A stretch of DNA of 37,501 bases, taken from NCBI GenBank assembly GCA_945898195.1, contig CAMDHM010000029.1, positions 1 to 37,501 on the forward strand, read 5' to 3'. Source of the stretch: Pseudobacteriovorax antillogorgiicola. Its GTDB lineage: Bacteria > Bdellovibrionota_B > Oligoflexia > Oligoflexales > RGVZ01. The notes below the pieces were generated by a model. It worked only from the letters and a program-made list of their open reading frames with translations. It had not been told where the DNA came from and made no database searches. Of the stretch, positions 15,709 to 24,597 are shown in pieces. How positions within the stretch are numbered: position 1 is the first letter of the stretch; every line of letters begins with the position of its first letter. Both the position numbers and the translations under genes were made by a program.

Positions 15709-17072
15709 TTGCCGATGGTCCTCTCAAGGGGACGACGCAGTGCGAAGAACAGCAATCCGGTGCCGATGCCCATGAGGCAGAGCATCAGGAAATACGTGTC
15801 TTTGCTCATCGTTTCGTAGAATGTCCCGATGAAGCCTGTTGCGTAATTGCCGAAGAAGCTCGACAGGAACCATACACCCATCATCATGCTCACGATCGGC
15901 CGTGGCGAAACCTTGGTTACAAGGGAAAGTCCAATAGGGGACAGGTAAAGTTCCCCAAGGGTGAACACAAAAATGGTGCCCACAAGCCACATGACACTGC
16001 CCTTTTCCACGCCCGGGACTGCCTTCGCTGCCAGAATCATCAGGATGTAAGCGGAACCTACGAGCACGCAACCCATTCCCATCTTGACCACACTGGTGGG
16101 CTCTTTGCCGCGCTTGTTTTGCCATCCCCAAAAAATATTAAGCAGGGGAGCGAACATGAAAATCATCAGTGGATTAAAGGACTGAAACCAAGTCGATGGA
16201 ATTTGAATCCCGGCGAACATCCAATTGGTTTTATCGTCAGCCCAGAGTTGCAGGGTATTGCCCTGCTGTTCGTAGATGGCCCAGAAGAAGATGTTCAGGA
16301 TCGCCAACACCCCAAGGGCACCGACAGCCTTCCATTCGGTGCTGGTCAAAGGGCGGTTGGTCTCTTCTTTGGTCAGGGTGTGCATCGAATCTTTGGGAAT
16401 AAGTCCCGACCCTGCCCAATAGACGGTTAGTCCAAGCAGCATGCCGACGCCGGCTGCACCAAAACCCCAGTGCCAACCCAGAGTTTGGCCTAGGGTTCCG
16501 CAAATCAGGGGCGACAAGAACGCCCCAAGGTTGATTCCCATATAGAAGATCGTAAAGGCCGAGTCCCGTCGCGGGTCGCCCTCCGGATAGAGGTTGCCGA
16601 CCTGGGTTGAAATATTTGGTTTGAACGCGCCGTTACCCACAATCAGGAACAGCAACGCCAGCAGAAAGGCTTGTTCGCTGGCCATCAAAAAGTGCCCGAT
16701 CGCCATCAGGAATCCACCGACATAAACGGTCCGGTTTTGTCCTAGATAGCGGTCCGCCAACATCCCGCCAAAAAATGGCGTGAAGTAAACAAGCCCCGTA
16801 TATAAGCCGTAGATCTGGGAACTGGCCTGCTGGACCGTCATTTCGCCGAAGATGCGGGCCAAAAACGCATATAGTTCATTGTAGCCGAGAACTTCATTTG
16901 CCCGTGCTGGGTCCAAAAGCAGGTACTTGGTCATGTAAAGGATGAGCAGGGCGCGCATCCCGTAGAACGAAAAGCGTTCCCACATTTCGGTGAAAAATAG
17001 GACGAAAAGTCCAGCCGGGTGGCCGAAAAATTCTTTATTTGCCAGCTTGTTCTTGACCGCATTACGGACCAT
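15699..17072 (-). CDS. POT/PTR2-family proton-coupled oligopeptide transporter
   Basis: 457 residues, many membrane helices. The family signatures are clear: FFTEMWERFSFYGMRALL in helix 1 (the E-x-x-E-R proton-coupling motif) and NGAFKPNISTQVGNLYPEGDPRRDSAF... followed by FYMGINLGAFLSPLICG. It imports di- and tripeptides with protons across the inner membrane. AGAGGAG lies before the ATG. It follows the giant Ig-repeat gene after 75 bases but has its own candidate promoter. Confidence 0.93.
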   Translation of the reverse strand: MVRNAVKNKLANKEFFGHPAGLFVLFFTEMWERFSFYGMRALLILYMTKYLLLDPARANEVLGYNELYAFLARIFGEMTVQQASSQIYGLYTGLVYFTPFFGGMLADRYLGQNRTVYVGGFLMAIGHFLMASEQAFLLALLFLIVGNGAFKPNISTQVGNLYPEGDPRRDSAFTIFYMGINLGAFLSPLICGTLGQTLGWHWGFGAAGVGMLLGLTVYWAGSGLIPKDSMHTLTKEETNRPLTSTEWKAVGALGVLAILNIFFWAIYEQQGNTLQLWADDKTNWMFAGIQIPSTWFQSFNPLMIFMFAPLLNIFWGWQNKRGKEPTSVVKMGMGCVLVGSAYILMILAAKAVPGVEKGSVMWLVGTIFVFTLGELYLSPIGLSLVTKVSPRPIVSMMMGVWFLSSFFGNYATGFIGTFYETMSKDTYFLMLCLMGIGTGLLFFALRRPLERTIGKHV

Positions 17073-17105
17073 GACCGTTGCTCCTCTGGAGTCGTGGGAC
17101 TGGCA

Positions 17106-17114
17106 ATCATATCA
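17106..17114 (-). promoter_or_regulatory. extended -10 promoter of the POT transporter
   Basis: The minus strand reads TGATATGAT, an extended -10 (TGn plus TATGAT, five of six matches), 33 bases before the start codon. No clear -35, which is usual for extended -10 promoters. Confidence 0.4.
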
Positions 17115-17147
17115 CGGGGTTTGCTGGGGTCGCTACAGGCAAGTTGG

Positions 17148-20100
17148 CTATTTGAGATTACTGCCACAGTAGGCCTGCAGGATCGTACCCACATAGGCTC
17201 CTGCGGAGTCAAACGGAATGCTTGTGATGGGCTTTGATGCTGCGCAGGAATAATTAAACTGAGTTATCCCGGCACTGCTGCCGTATTGTCCCGACGTATT
17301 TGTTTCCAAATCCGTGGCCAAACTGCGGCAGTAAAACCTGATGTTGGCTAGGTAGGTCGAATTGGGGGGGGAAGTCCCTGTACCATTGCCCCCGGTGATC
17401 TTGTATAGATAAGACTCCGCGGGACAGTCAAAGGTGTAAGCCCCCCCGCCGCCTCCACCATATGCCGGTCCGTTTGTGATGGTGCCCGTCAGAGCTCCAT
17501 TGCTGAATGTCTGGCAGCGGACTCCCAAATTGTCCATCCACCCTCCGCTGCGGACGGCTGCGCCCACAATAACCTGTCCGCTCGGGCAGGAAACGGATTG
17601 GGTGTTCGGGCGGTAGTCGCAACCGGTCTGGGCTGCATTCAACAGATAATTTACGTTGCACGACCACGGGCAAGTTGCGGTTGTGGAGTTGTTGGTTGAG
17701 TAGCCGGCGTTGCTTGGAACATTGCTGCAAGTTACGCGCGTCAGACCGTCGGTTGAATAGTAGCCCGTGCCGACGACAGCGCAGCTCCCGCCAGACGGAT
17801 AATTTCCAGCAAGACAAGCCTTTTGCCAGGCTGTGGACGTCGCCGTCGTTTGCCAGTTTTCTGCACTGTCCACGCCAAGGACGCAGAGCTTTGCCCAAGA
17901 ACCGGCCGGGATCGCGCTGAGGCTCGCCGTAATGGGCGTCGCTGCTGCCGTTACGCTGCCGTAATCGCTTGCAGACGTGCAATCGGCCGTGGTGTCGGTG
18001 CCAACCTTGTATTTGTAAAAGAGAACATCGCTGCCATTGACGGTGACATTCAGGCTGGCCGCAGAAGTCGATCCATTCGGCGCACCAGATAGGGTGACGA
18101 CCGGCGGGGTGGTGTCTTTGGTCCACGTGGCATAGGCGGCGGTGGCCTCGGTTTGCCAGTTTCCTGCTGCATCACGTCCGATCACGCAGATCGTCACGGA
18201 TCCGTCGGCAAGGGTTGAGATGTTTGAAATGATTTTGGAAGAAACGGCGGTTTCTGCACCGTAAGCAGCTGCGGTGGCACAAAGGCTTGATGCTCCTGAA
18301 ACAGATTTTGTTTTGTATGCAGTAACATCGGTGCCATCGACCGTGATTTGCAGCACTGTCGAATTGCTTATTCCGACCGGGAACCCACGGATCGTTGCAA
18401 CCGGAGCGGTCGTATCAATGATAACCGTAACGGCACCGCTTAAAGGCCCTTCGTTTAATGCTGCGTCCTTCGCCTTCGCTGTGAGGCTGTAAGTTCCAGC
18501 ACTCAGATTTGTCGTGGATGTGAAGGACCAGGCTCCGGTGGGACCGGCCGTCGTCGTGCCAACAAAGGTCGCATTATTAAAAATCATGACTGCGGCATTG
18601 GCCTCAGCAGTTCCGTTAACCTGCGGGGCCAGGTAATTGCTGTAGACGGTTCCAGCAAGGGTGGAAATACTCGCAATGTCAGTGATGCTAGGCGCTGCAG
18701 GGGCGGTCGTGTCAATGATCAGATTTACCGTTGTGCTGGTTGAGCTTTGATTCGACGCGGCATCCATGGCTTTCGCCGTGATGGTATAGCTCTCGGCAGG
18801 CAGATTGCTTGATGGTGCAAAAGTCCACGCACCAGACCCATTCGCGATGGCGAGGCCTAATGTTGCGTTGCCGTTATAGACGGTCACCGTCGTATTGGCT
18901 TCGGCAGTGCCGATAATCCGAGGCAATAAACCACTGGTATAAACGGTGCCGCTGAGGCTTGTGATGCCGGCGACGCTCGTGATGGCTGGCGCAGCAGGTG
19001 GGGTCGTGTCAATGATGACGGTGACGGTCCTGCTGGGAGCGCTTTGGTTCGAAGAGGGATCTGTTGCCTTGGCCGTGAAATTGTAAGTCCCGGTAGCAAG
19101 ATTGCCTGCTGGCATGTAAGACCACGCCCCTGATTCGTTTGCCGTCGCAGTGCCTAATGTGGTGTTGCCGTTATAGATCGTGATCATTGCATATGATTCG
19201 GTGGTCCCAGCAATCACTGGTGTCGACAAGTTGGTATAAATTGTAGCGAGATCACTAAAACTTTCGGCGACACTGGTGATATTCGGCGCAGCAGGAGCCG
19301 TCGTATCAAGAACCACATGGATCGTCGTGCTGGCAGCGCTTTGATTCAAGGCGGCGTCTGTAGCTTTCGCTGTAATTGTATAGGCACCGGCACTCAGGTT
19401 TGCGGAGGGAGTCAACGTCCAAGCGGCAGATTCATTTGCAGTCGCAGTGCCTAAGGGCATCTCGCCGTTATAGAGTATCACCGTCGCATTGGCTTCGGCA
19501 GTTCCAGATATCGCAAACCTCAAGTTGTTGGTGTAGGTCACGCCGGTAACGTCGGTGTTATTTGCGGAACTCAGTATGGCAGGAGCAGATGGTGCCGTTG
19601 TATCTTTAGTCCAACTCGCAATCGTTGCGGACGAAAATGGTTGCTGCACTCCACTGTCGTCAATTCCAACGACGCACACAGTAATCATTCCGTCGGATAG
19701 ATCTGAAATATTATTCGTGATGGGTGTATCAGAGGAAAATCTGGTGATGGAGTAATCAGTGGCCTTGGAACAATCGTTTGCAACAAAAGTCCCGATTTTG
19801 ATGCGGTAGAAATAAATTCCATCTCCCGTCACCGCGCCCGACAGGATTTTGGCGCTGCTGCCGCCGGAAGGGAATCCCGTCAACATTCCGGCGGCAGGGC
19901 ATGAAGTGCCCTCCTGCATCCGCGGCTCATCGCATGTCCAAGGGCATGCCCTGGAACTGGCAGTCGCGGAGGTATAGGTAGAATGGGTTGGCTTGTTGCT
20001 GCAGCTCTGGCGGAGCCCGTTGCCTGTGGAAAAAAATCCTGTTCCGGCGTCGACGCAGGAAGCTGAGTCTGAATTCCAATAACTTCCTGCAGCGCAGGCG

Positions 20101-21233
20101 ACGCAAGTTGAACCATAGTAGCCGGTTCCACAAATCAGTCCCAAATATTCCCACGTGGCTTTAGTGTTGCGGCCATCAAGTGCCGTGCACGTGGCAGCAC
20201 CTTCAAATAGGCCGCTGGTATTTGTCGGAATTATGCCTTTTATCTGCAGAACGTTGCTCGCTGGGTGATTGCTTGTGGTGGTGCTCCACAAGGTCATTGC
20301 CTTTGTTTTTTCCCGCAAGGCAAAGGTGCATGAGGATGTGGCAACCGATTCGGAAAGCGTAACTGTGGCATTGATCAAGCGGGTGTCGGCATTGAACGCA
20401 AAAGTTTCGGCTGTAACCATCAAGGCGGGCAGAGATTCTGTTGTGGCGATGCTTGATTGATCGACAATGCCTGTTGTAGCGACAACCGATGTTCCGCCGA
20501 CATTAGTGATCGGTGCTGATGCCTTGGCCTGGACTCGCGCGGTCACTGGATTTTCCATGAGGACCGTTTGGAATGCGCCAAAAACTTGCGTGTAGAATGT
20601 GGCTCTGCCGGATTCAATGAGAATGTCCGATGGCGGGATCAAAATAGTTTTGAGCTCCGAGGTGCCTGGGTCCCAGGCCTTGGCAAGCACGGCAATTCGT
20701 TCGGTCGGATCTCCCAGCATCAGACTGGTTCCCAGGGAAAGTCCGGAGGGGAGGGGAATTGATAGCGACATGGGGACCATCAGTTCAGCGTCACTCGATG
20801 GGCGGATGATCACAGTGGTTCCAGCAGCGATAACGAAGTTCGACGATGATAAATCAAGATCAGCAAGGGCTGATGATCGCGACAGGTCGCTGCCTTCTTC
20901 GACAAAAAGATTCACAGCAATGCTAAGCGATCCCGGTGGAAAGGTTGCAGACGTCCCGCTAAGCGCGCCACTGGAAGCAAAGATCGCTTGGGCATAAGAA
21001 GCATGGGGATCGAAGGCGGCAGAAGTTCGGCCACTGGAATCTGTGCTGGCCGTCAAGACTGCTGCTGCAGATCCACCGGGAAGGGTGACGGTGGCATTGG
21101 AGGAAAACGGCGCATCAAAGCAGGAGGTCAGTCCTACAGCGATCGAAAAGGTGAGGGCCGTTTTGCGAAAAATAATCTCTCCAAGGTCTTTCGACGTTTT
21201 GGTGCGAAAAGCACCCTTCTGTGCTTTCGGCAC
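17148..21233 (-). CDS. giant Ig-repeat surface lipoprotein
   Basis: 1361 residues from a GTG at 21233. No Shine-Dalgarno site is visible there, so the start is uncertain. The signal ends in VGLTSC (lipidated Cys near 38). After a beta-rich region, a Cys-rich EGF-like segment (about 365-450) has CGTGYYGSTCVACAAGSYW. Four tandem bacterial Ig-like repeats of about 100 residues begin near 543, 643, 743 and 843, each opening with DTTAPAAP-like and ending TITAKATDAALNQS-like. Two further DTTAP/DTTPP-started modules begin near 941 and 1040. A second Cys-rich part precedes a C-terminal domain (about 1215-1361) with RSGGWMDNLGVRC, which resembles lectin-like modules with an RSG-x-x-(I/M)D motif. Probably an adhesin on the cell surface (inference). 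Confidence 0.85.
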   Translation of the reverse strand: MPKAQKGAFRTKTSKDLGEIIFRKTALTFSIAVGLTSCFDAPFSSNATVTLPGGSAAAVLTASTDSSGRTSAAFDPHASYAQAIFASSGALSGTSATFPPGSLSIAVNLFVEEGSDLSRSSALADLDLSSSNFVIAAGTTVIIRPSSDAELMVPMSLSIPLPSGLSLGTSLMLGDPTERIAVLAKAWDPGTSELKTILIPPSDILIESGRATFYTQVFGAFQTVLMENPVTARVQAKASAPITNVGGTSVVATTGIVDQSSIATTESLPALMVTAETFAFNADTRLINATVTLSESVATSSCTFALREKTKAMTLWSTTTSNHPASNVLQIKGIIPTNTSGLFEGAATCTALDGRNTKATWEYLGLICGTGYYGSTCVACAAGSYWNSDSASCVDAGTGFFSTGNGLRQSCSNKPTHSTYTSATASSRACPWTCDEPRMQEGTSCPAAGMLTGFPSGGSSAKILSGAVTGDGIYFYRIKIGTFVANDCSKATDYSITRFSSDTPITNNISDLSDGMITVCVVGIDDSGVQQPFSSATIASWTKDTTAPSAPAILSSANNTDVTGVTYTNNLRFAISGTAEANATVILYNGEMPLGTATANESAAWTLTPSANLSAGAYTITAKATDAALNQSAASTTIHVVLDTTAPAAPNITSVAESFSDLATIYTNLSTPVIAGTTESYAMITIYNGNTTLGTATANESGAWSYMPAGNLATGTYNFTAKATDPSSNQSAPSRTVTVIIDTTPPAAPAITSVAGITSLSGTVYTSGLLPRIIGTAEANTTVTVYNGNATLGLAIANGSGAWTFAPSSNLPAESYTITAKAMDAASNQSSTSTTVNLIIDTTAPAAPSITDIASISTLAGTVYSNYLAPQVNGTAEANAAVMIFNNATFVGTTTAGPTGAWSFTSTTNLSAGTYSLTAKAKDAALNEGPLSGAVTVIIDTTAPVATIRGFPVGISNSTVLQITVDGTDVTAYKTKSVSGASSLCATAAAYGAETAVSSKIISNISTLADGSVTICVIGRDAAGNWQTEATAAYATWTKDTTPPVVTLSGAPNGSTSAASLNVTVNGSDVLFYKYKVGTDTTADCTSASDYGSVTAAATPITASLSAIPAGSWAKLCVLGVDSAENWQTTATSTAWQKACLAGNYPSGGSCAVVGTGYYSTDGLTRVTCSNVPSNAGYSTNNSTTATCPWSCNVNYLLNAAQTGCDYRPNTQSVSCPSGQVIVGAAVRSGGWMDNLGVRCQTFSNGALTGTITNGPAYGGGGGGAYTFDCPAESYLYKITGGNGTGTSPPNSTYLANIRFYCRSLATDLETNTSGQYGSSAGITQFNYSCAASKPITSIPFDSAGAYVGTILQAYCGSNLK

Positions 21234-21274
21234 GGAGGGTCGCTAACTTAGGGCTAATTTGGTAAAATCGTTTA

Positions 21275-21280
21275 ATTATA
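21275..21280 (-). promoter_or_regulatory. -10 box of the giant Ig-repeat gene
   Basis: The minus strand carries a perfect TATAAT in an AT-rich block, predicting a transcript start near 21267 and a leader of about 35 bases. No good -35 is visible. A 7-bp hairpin (AAAGCAC-N6-GTGCTTT, 21208-21227) lies in the first codons of the gene. Confidence 0.4.
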
Positions 21281-21309
21281 TATCAATAAAATCGGATGTT
21301 TATCTGATA

Positions 21310-22638
21310 TTATCCCGCGTCCTGATGGGGCCAGTTCTGAGAAATACTGGACCGAGTGCGATTGGTTTTTTTTCGGAGCCGCACCGGTTGGACGAGAGGC
21401 CTTTCGATGTTTCCCGCAGCCGGCAGTAGCAGTGAGATCGTGAGGGTGCGGAGAAGCGACGAAAGGGCAAAAATCACGAGGTAGCCCTGAAAGGATTGCC
21501 CCATTGCCTCGAAGATGGCGCCTCCTAACAAGGAGCCCGTCACCAGTGCCACCGCGTTGGACAGGTTGAAGGTGGTCAGCACGCTGGTGCGTTCGGCTGG
21601 TGCAATCCGTTCAAAGATGAGCAGGGAAGACGCCAGTTCAAATCCGCCCCAAACCAAGCCCGAGAGGATTTGTAGGCCAAAAAGAGCAGGCATGTTTTGA
21701 TAGGCAAAAACCCACATCACAGCCATTGGAGCCATCGCCACGCCGCAAGCCAGCAGCAGCCGGTTGGCGCCAGATCGCTCGGCAAATCTTCCGAGTAGCG
21801 GTAAAGACATCACGCGAGCCATGAAAGCCGTCGCAACAAGGGCGGCGTACGTTCCATAGTCGAGGTGCATTTGCCGCAGCATAAAAGGCGTGAAATACGG
21901 AGCCGCAACCTGAGTCGCGGCTTGCGCCATGACCAGATACAAAATCAATTTTCCGTCGGGACTGCGACGCAAACGCAGCAAAAGTTGCGAGACTGGAACC
22001 TGACGCTGGTTGTGCGGTATCGGCACAGGTTCACTTTGTCGTGAGAGAAACCAAGCGGATAAAATCCTTGCGACAAAGGCCAAGGCAAACAGTCCGGCAA
22101 AAGCTCTGAGAATCCAGGGATTTTCGTTGTTGTGACCTCCAATATCCTGCGCCGATTTTAGGGTGATTCCCGCCACCAGAAATCCTGCCATTGTGAACGC
22201 CTGAACCCAACGGGTGCGGTGCGACAGAAAACGAATTCGTACACGATCGGGTATCAATGTGCTGATCCACGTGTTCCAGGCCGATCCCCCTGCCATGGCG
22301 CAGCCCCAGTAAACGGCGGCAATGGTGAAGGCAGCGACCGTACCAAGCACGCCGGTAATGGAGGCGATGGCGAGCGCCAAAAAAACGAAAGACTGTGCCA
22401 CGGCACAGCCAACAACCCATTTTTTATGAGATCCAAGTGCAGTGACGGCCGCTGGGGCGACGAGTTGCAAAATGGCACCGGCAAGGATCGGAATTGTTAC
22501 AATCAAGCCGGCGGAAGTCTCGGCTAGGCCAATGGCCAAGACAAAGGCCGGGATGTAGGTTTCCCCTAAGCCAATCATCATGCTGCTGGCAGCTCCGTCC
22601 TTCATCGACCAGGCGAGATTATTGCGGCGCTCACTCAC
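21310..22638 (-). CDS. MFS transporter (last gene of the amidoligase operon)
   Basis: 442 residues from a GTG at 22638 that overlaps the patatin stop codon (GTGA), a classic coupled start; the frame is open 32 codons further upstream inside the patatin gene. About 12 hydrophobic helices, with basic loops such as RTRWVQAF and the typical two-half MFS pattern. Within the family the substrate cannot be read from the sequence. Its place as the sixth gene of the operon suggests export or import of the product or substrate of the upstream ligases (inference). Confidence 0.85.
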   Translation of the reverse strand: MSERRNNLAWSMKDGAASSMMIGLGETYIPAFVLAIGLAETSAGLIVTIPILAGAILQLVAPAAVTALGSHKKWVVGCAVAQSFVFLALAIASITGVLGTVAAFTIAAVYWGCAMAGGSAWNTWISTLIPDRVRIRFLSHRTRWVQAFTMAGFLVAGITLKSAQDIGGHNNENPWILRAFAGLFALAFVARILSAWFLSRQSEPVPIPHNQRQVPVSQLLLRLRRSPDGKLILYLVMAQAATQVAAPYFTPFMLRQMHLDYGTYAALVATAFMARVMSLPLLGRFAERSGANRLLLACGVAMAPMAVMWVFAYQNMPALFGLQILSGLVWGGFELASSLLIFERIAPAERTSVLTTFNLSNAVALVTGSLLGGAIFEAMGQSFQGYLVIFALSSLLRTLTISLLLPAAGNIERPLVQPVRLRKKTNRTRSSISQNWPHQDAG

Positions 22639-23798
22639 GGGTTGGTACCGCCGGTTTCTGCCTTCAAAAACGCTTCGATTTCCAGTGCCTCGGCCATGGC
22701 ATCGCTGTAGCCGAGGTTGATCAGAGCACGACAAAAATCAGGCTGAAAAAGCAGGTAGCTGATGAACTCTGCCGTTTGGCTGATCGGGCCAAGTCCGCGG
22801 GTTAGGTAGCGAACGAGGGGAGGCATGGCGGAAGCGTGTTCGATGGCAATGGCAGCAATGTCTTTCGATGGTCGAATCATCAGGAAGGGAATCTGACGGT
22901 AGCGTGATTCGTTCGCATCCACTTCGCTGACAATGCGATTGATACGGCCAAGGTATTCTAAGTCGGATTCAAGGCCGTCCATCATCACGGCATTTAAAAT
23001 GACACTGAGCACACGCCCCGCTGAGGCGCCTTCGCTGCCCGGACGTGGTGCCTCGTCAATCTGCATTTCTCGGCGTACGCCAACGACAAAAAGTCGCGTT
23101 GCCCCAATTTCGATGGCAGGCAAAAGTGGAGTCAGGTTACGAAGGCATCCGTCCCCGTAATGGCGTTGGCCAATTTTTACCGCAGGAAAGAGCATGGGTA
23201 TCGCGGCCGAGGCCATGATGTGTTCGACCCTGAAGCGTTGGGCTAAAGCCATGCTACGCGCCTTGCGCCAGAGCTCGATATCGGGGTGTCCGTGGATGAA
23301 AGATACACCCCGCGAGGTTGCATATTCGGTCGCCGAAACACAGGCTGCATAGAGCCGTCCCGACGCGATGTTTTGGTCGATGATGTTAGGATCAAGGCGC
23401 GATGAAATCAGATCATGCAGTGGTTTTGTATCGACCAGGGAGTCCGGCCTTTTTGAGCGAGTAACCCCACCAGAAATCAGGCCTGATAACCATCTTCCCC
23501 CAATGACTGAAATGGATGCTGCATCCGTGCGGAAAACTCGATCGGCCGTCAAATCTGCCCAAACAGAGGCGAGTTCAGAGGATGCCGTGGCGAGATCAGC
23601 TTTACTCGAGGCAAGGTGGGCGCAGTTAAGCGCACCAGCACTGAGTCCTGTGATGATTTTGAATGGCCACTCAATGCCGGCTCCGTCGGCAATCTCACCG
23701 GCCGCCTTGAGGACTCCCGCCTGATAAGCGCCGCGGGATCCCCCGCCCGACAGAACTAGTCCGGAGCGTTGTTGAATGTGGCCTTTTTTTATTGGCAA
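22635..23798 (-). CDS. patatin-like phospholipase
   Basis: 387 residues from a TTG (23798) with GGAG seven bases before it. The patatin elements are complete: oxyanion loop GGGSRGAY (18-25), nucleophile Ser 53 in GLSAG, and catalytic Asp 216 in YGDGCLRN (DGC instead of the usual DGG/DGA). Patatins are Ser-Asp acyl hydrolases of lipids. Here it is buried in an operon of amide ligases, so it may act on a lipid-linked or acylated product (inference). Its start lies 104 bases inside the end of the amidohydrolase gene, in another frame. Confidence 0.9.
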   Translation of the reverse strand: MPIKKGHIQQRSGLVLSGGGSRGAYQAGVLKAAGEIADGAGIEWPFKIITGLSAGALNCAHLASSKADLATASSELASVWADLTADRVFRTDAASISVIGGRWLSGLISGGVTRSKRPDSLVDTKPLHDLISSRLDPNIIDQNIASGRLYAACVSATEYATSRGVSFIHGHPDIELWRKARSMALAQRFRVEHIMASAAIPMLFPAVKIGQRHYGDGCLRNLTPLLPAIEIGATRLFVVGVRREMQIDEAPRPGSEGASAGRVLSVILNAVMMDGLESDLEYLGRINRIVSEVDANESRYRQIPFLMIRPSKDIAAIAIEHASAMPPLVRYLTRGLGPISQTAEFISYLLFQPDFCRALINLGYSDAMAEALEIEAFLKAETGGTNP

Positions 23799-24597
23799 AA
23801 GTGGGCTCCGAAATATTTAGCTTCAGCAATTCCGCAACTGCCAAGCAGATCATGCTTACAATTTTCGCCCATTTGGCGTTGTTGGTTGTTCGGACGAATT
23901 TTTGATTTACTTCAATTTCGATGCCTGAATACCTTGCTGGATCAAGCTTGCGACGCAATTCAGTGGTGTGTCCGTCGGCGGTGCCCAAGTAAGGTTTATT
24001 GGAGTCGATGCGAAGTCCTGGGATTTTCTCTTTGATTGCCGTTGCTTTCAAAATGCATATCAGTTTATGCGCTAATTGTTTTTCGACGGACCGTCCGGGA
24101 TCAAACAGGATTCCCACGTCGGTGGATCGGCGTTGTCCCTTCAAGACTGGCGTAAAGGAATGAATCGACAGATGAATCACGTGGTTTTGTGGCGTCAAGT
24201 TCAGCGCAAGTACAGCATTAAGTGCTGCATCTCGGAACTTGCGATGCCCGACCGTCAATAATTCGCGTTCTGCCGTCGTCAAATTGGCGCGACTCCATTT
24301 GGAGAAAACATCTGGATTGGTTTCCGCTCGGTTCAAATCAATGACCAGACGTGACATGACTCCGGGCTGGAATATTTTTGTTCCTGCTGTGGCTGCGATT
24401 GCCTTTGCGAGTTCAAGCGTCCCGGGATCCCATCCGCGGTGGGATTTCAAGACGCTATGCGGGATCTTCAGTTTTTTTTTCAATGATTCCGGAACAGAAC
24501 TGCTCGCATGCTCGCACGTTACGAGCAACGATGGCAGATGGGTGCCTTCAGTGGCCTTAGAAGGACGGATAAGCTCACTAGACTTCAAAGGAGACAT
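23695..24597 (-). CDS. N-formylglutamate amidohydrolase-like hydrolase
   Basis: 300 residues. Family motifs: VTCEHAS (27-32), SHRGWDPGT, SRLVIDLNR, HLSIHSFTPV, DVGILFDPGR, KPYLGTADGHT and YSGIEIEVNQ. The zinc-binding and acidic positions appear to be in place. Classical members release formate from N-formylglutamate; relatives beside amidoligases are thought to hydrolyse other amides. The last about 30 residues are out of frame with the patatin start and look like extra sequence from loss of an earlier stop. A seven-A run on the coding strand (23784-23790) lies in this overlap. The ATG sits 20 bases inside the ligase gene upstream. Confidence 0.88.
   Translation of the reverse strand: MSPLKSSELIRPSKATEGTHLPSLLVTCEHASSSVPESLKKKLKIPHSVLKSHRGWDPGTLELAKAIAATAGTKIFQPGVMSRLVIDLNRAETNPDVFSKWSRANLTTAERELLTVGHRKFRDAALNAVLALNLTPQNHVIHLSIHSFTPVLKGQRRSTDVGILFDPGRSVEKQLAHKLICILKATAIKEKIPGLRIDSNKPYLGTADGHTTELRRKLDPARYSGIEIEVNQKFVRTTNNAKWAKIVSMICLAVAELLKLNISEPTFANKKRPHSTTLRTSSVGRGIPRRLSGGSPQGGR

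Noticed and set aside
15507..16430. 307-codon rightward open frame
   Set aside because: Most of it is antisense to the POT transporter, whose family motifs are clear on the other strand. The encoded sequence is His/Gln-rich with no domain, and the first part only crosses the decayed repeat in the wrong frame.
18390..19620. Possible CRISPR-like or DNA repeat array
   Set aside because: The roughly 300-base periodicity is the Ig-like protein repeats of one gene; there are no short identical repeats with unique spacers.
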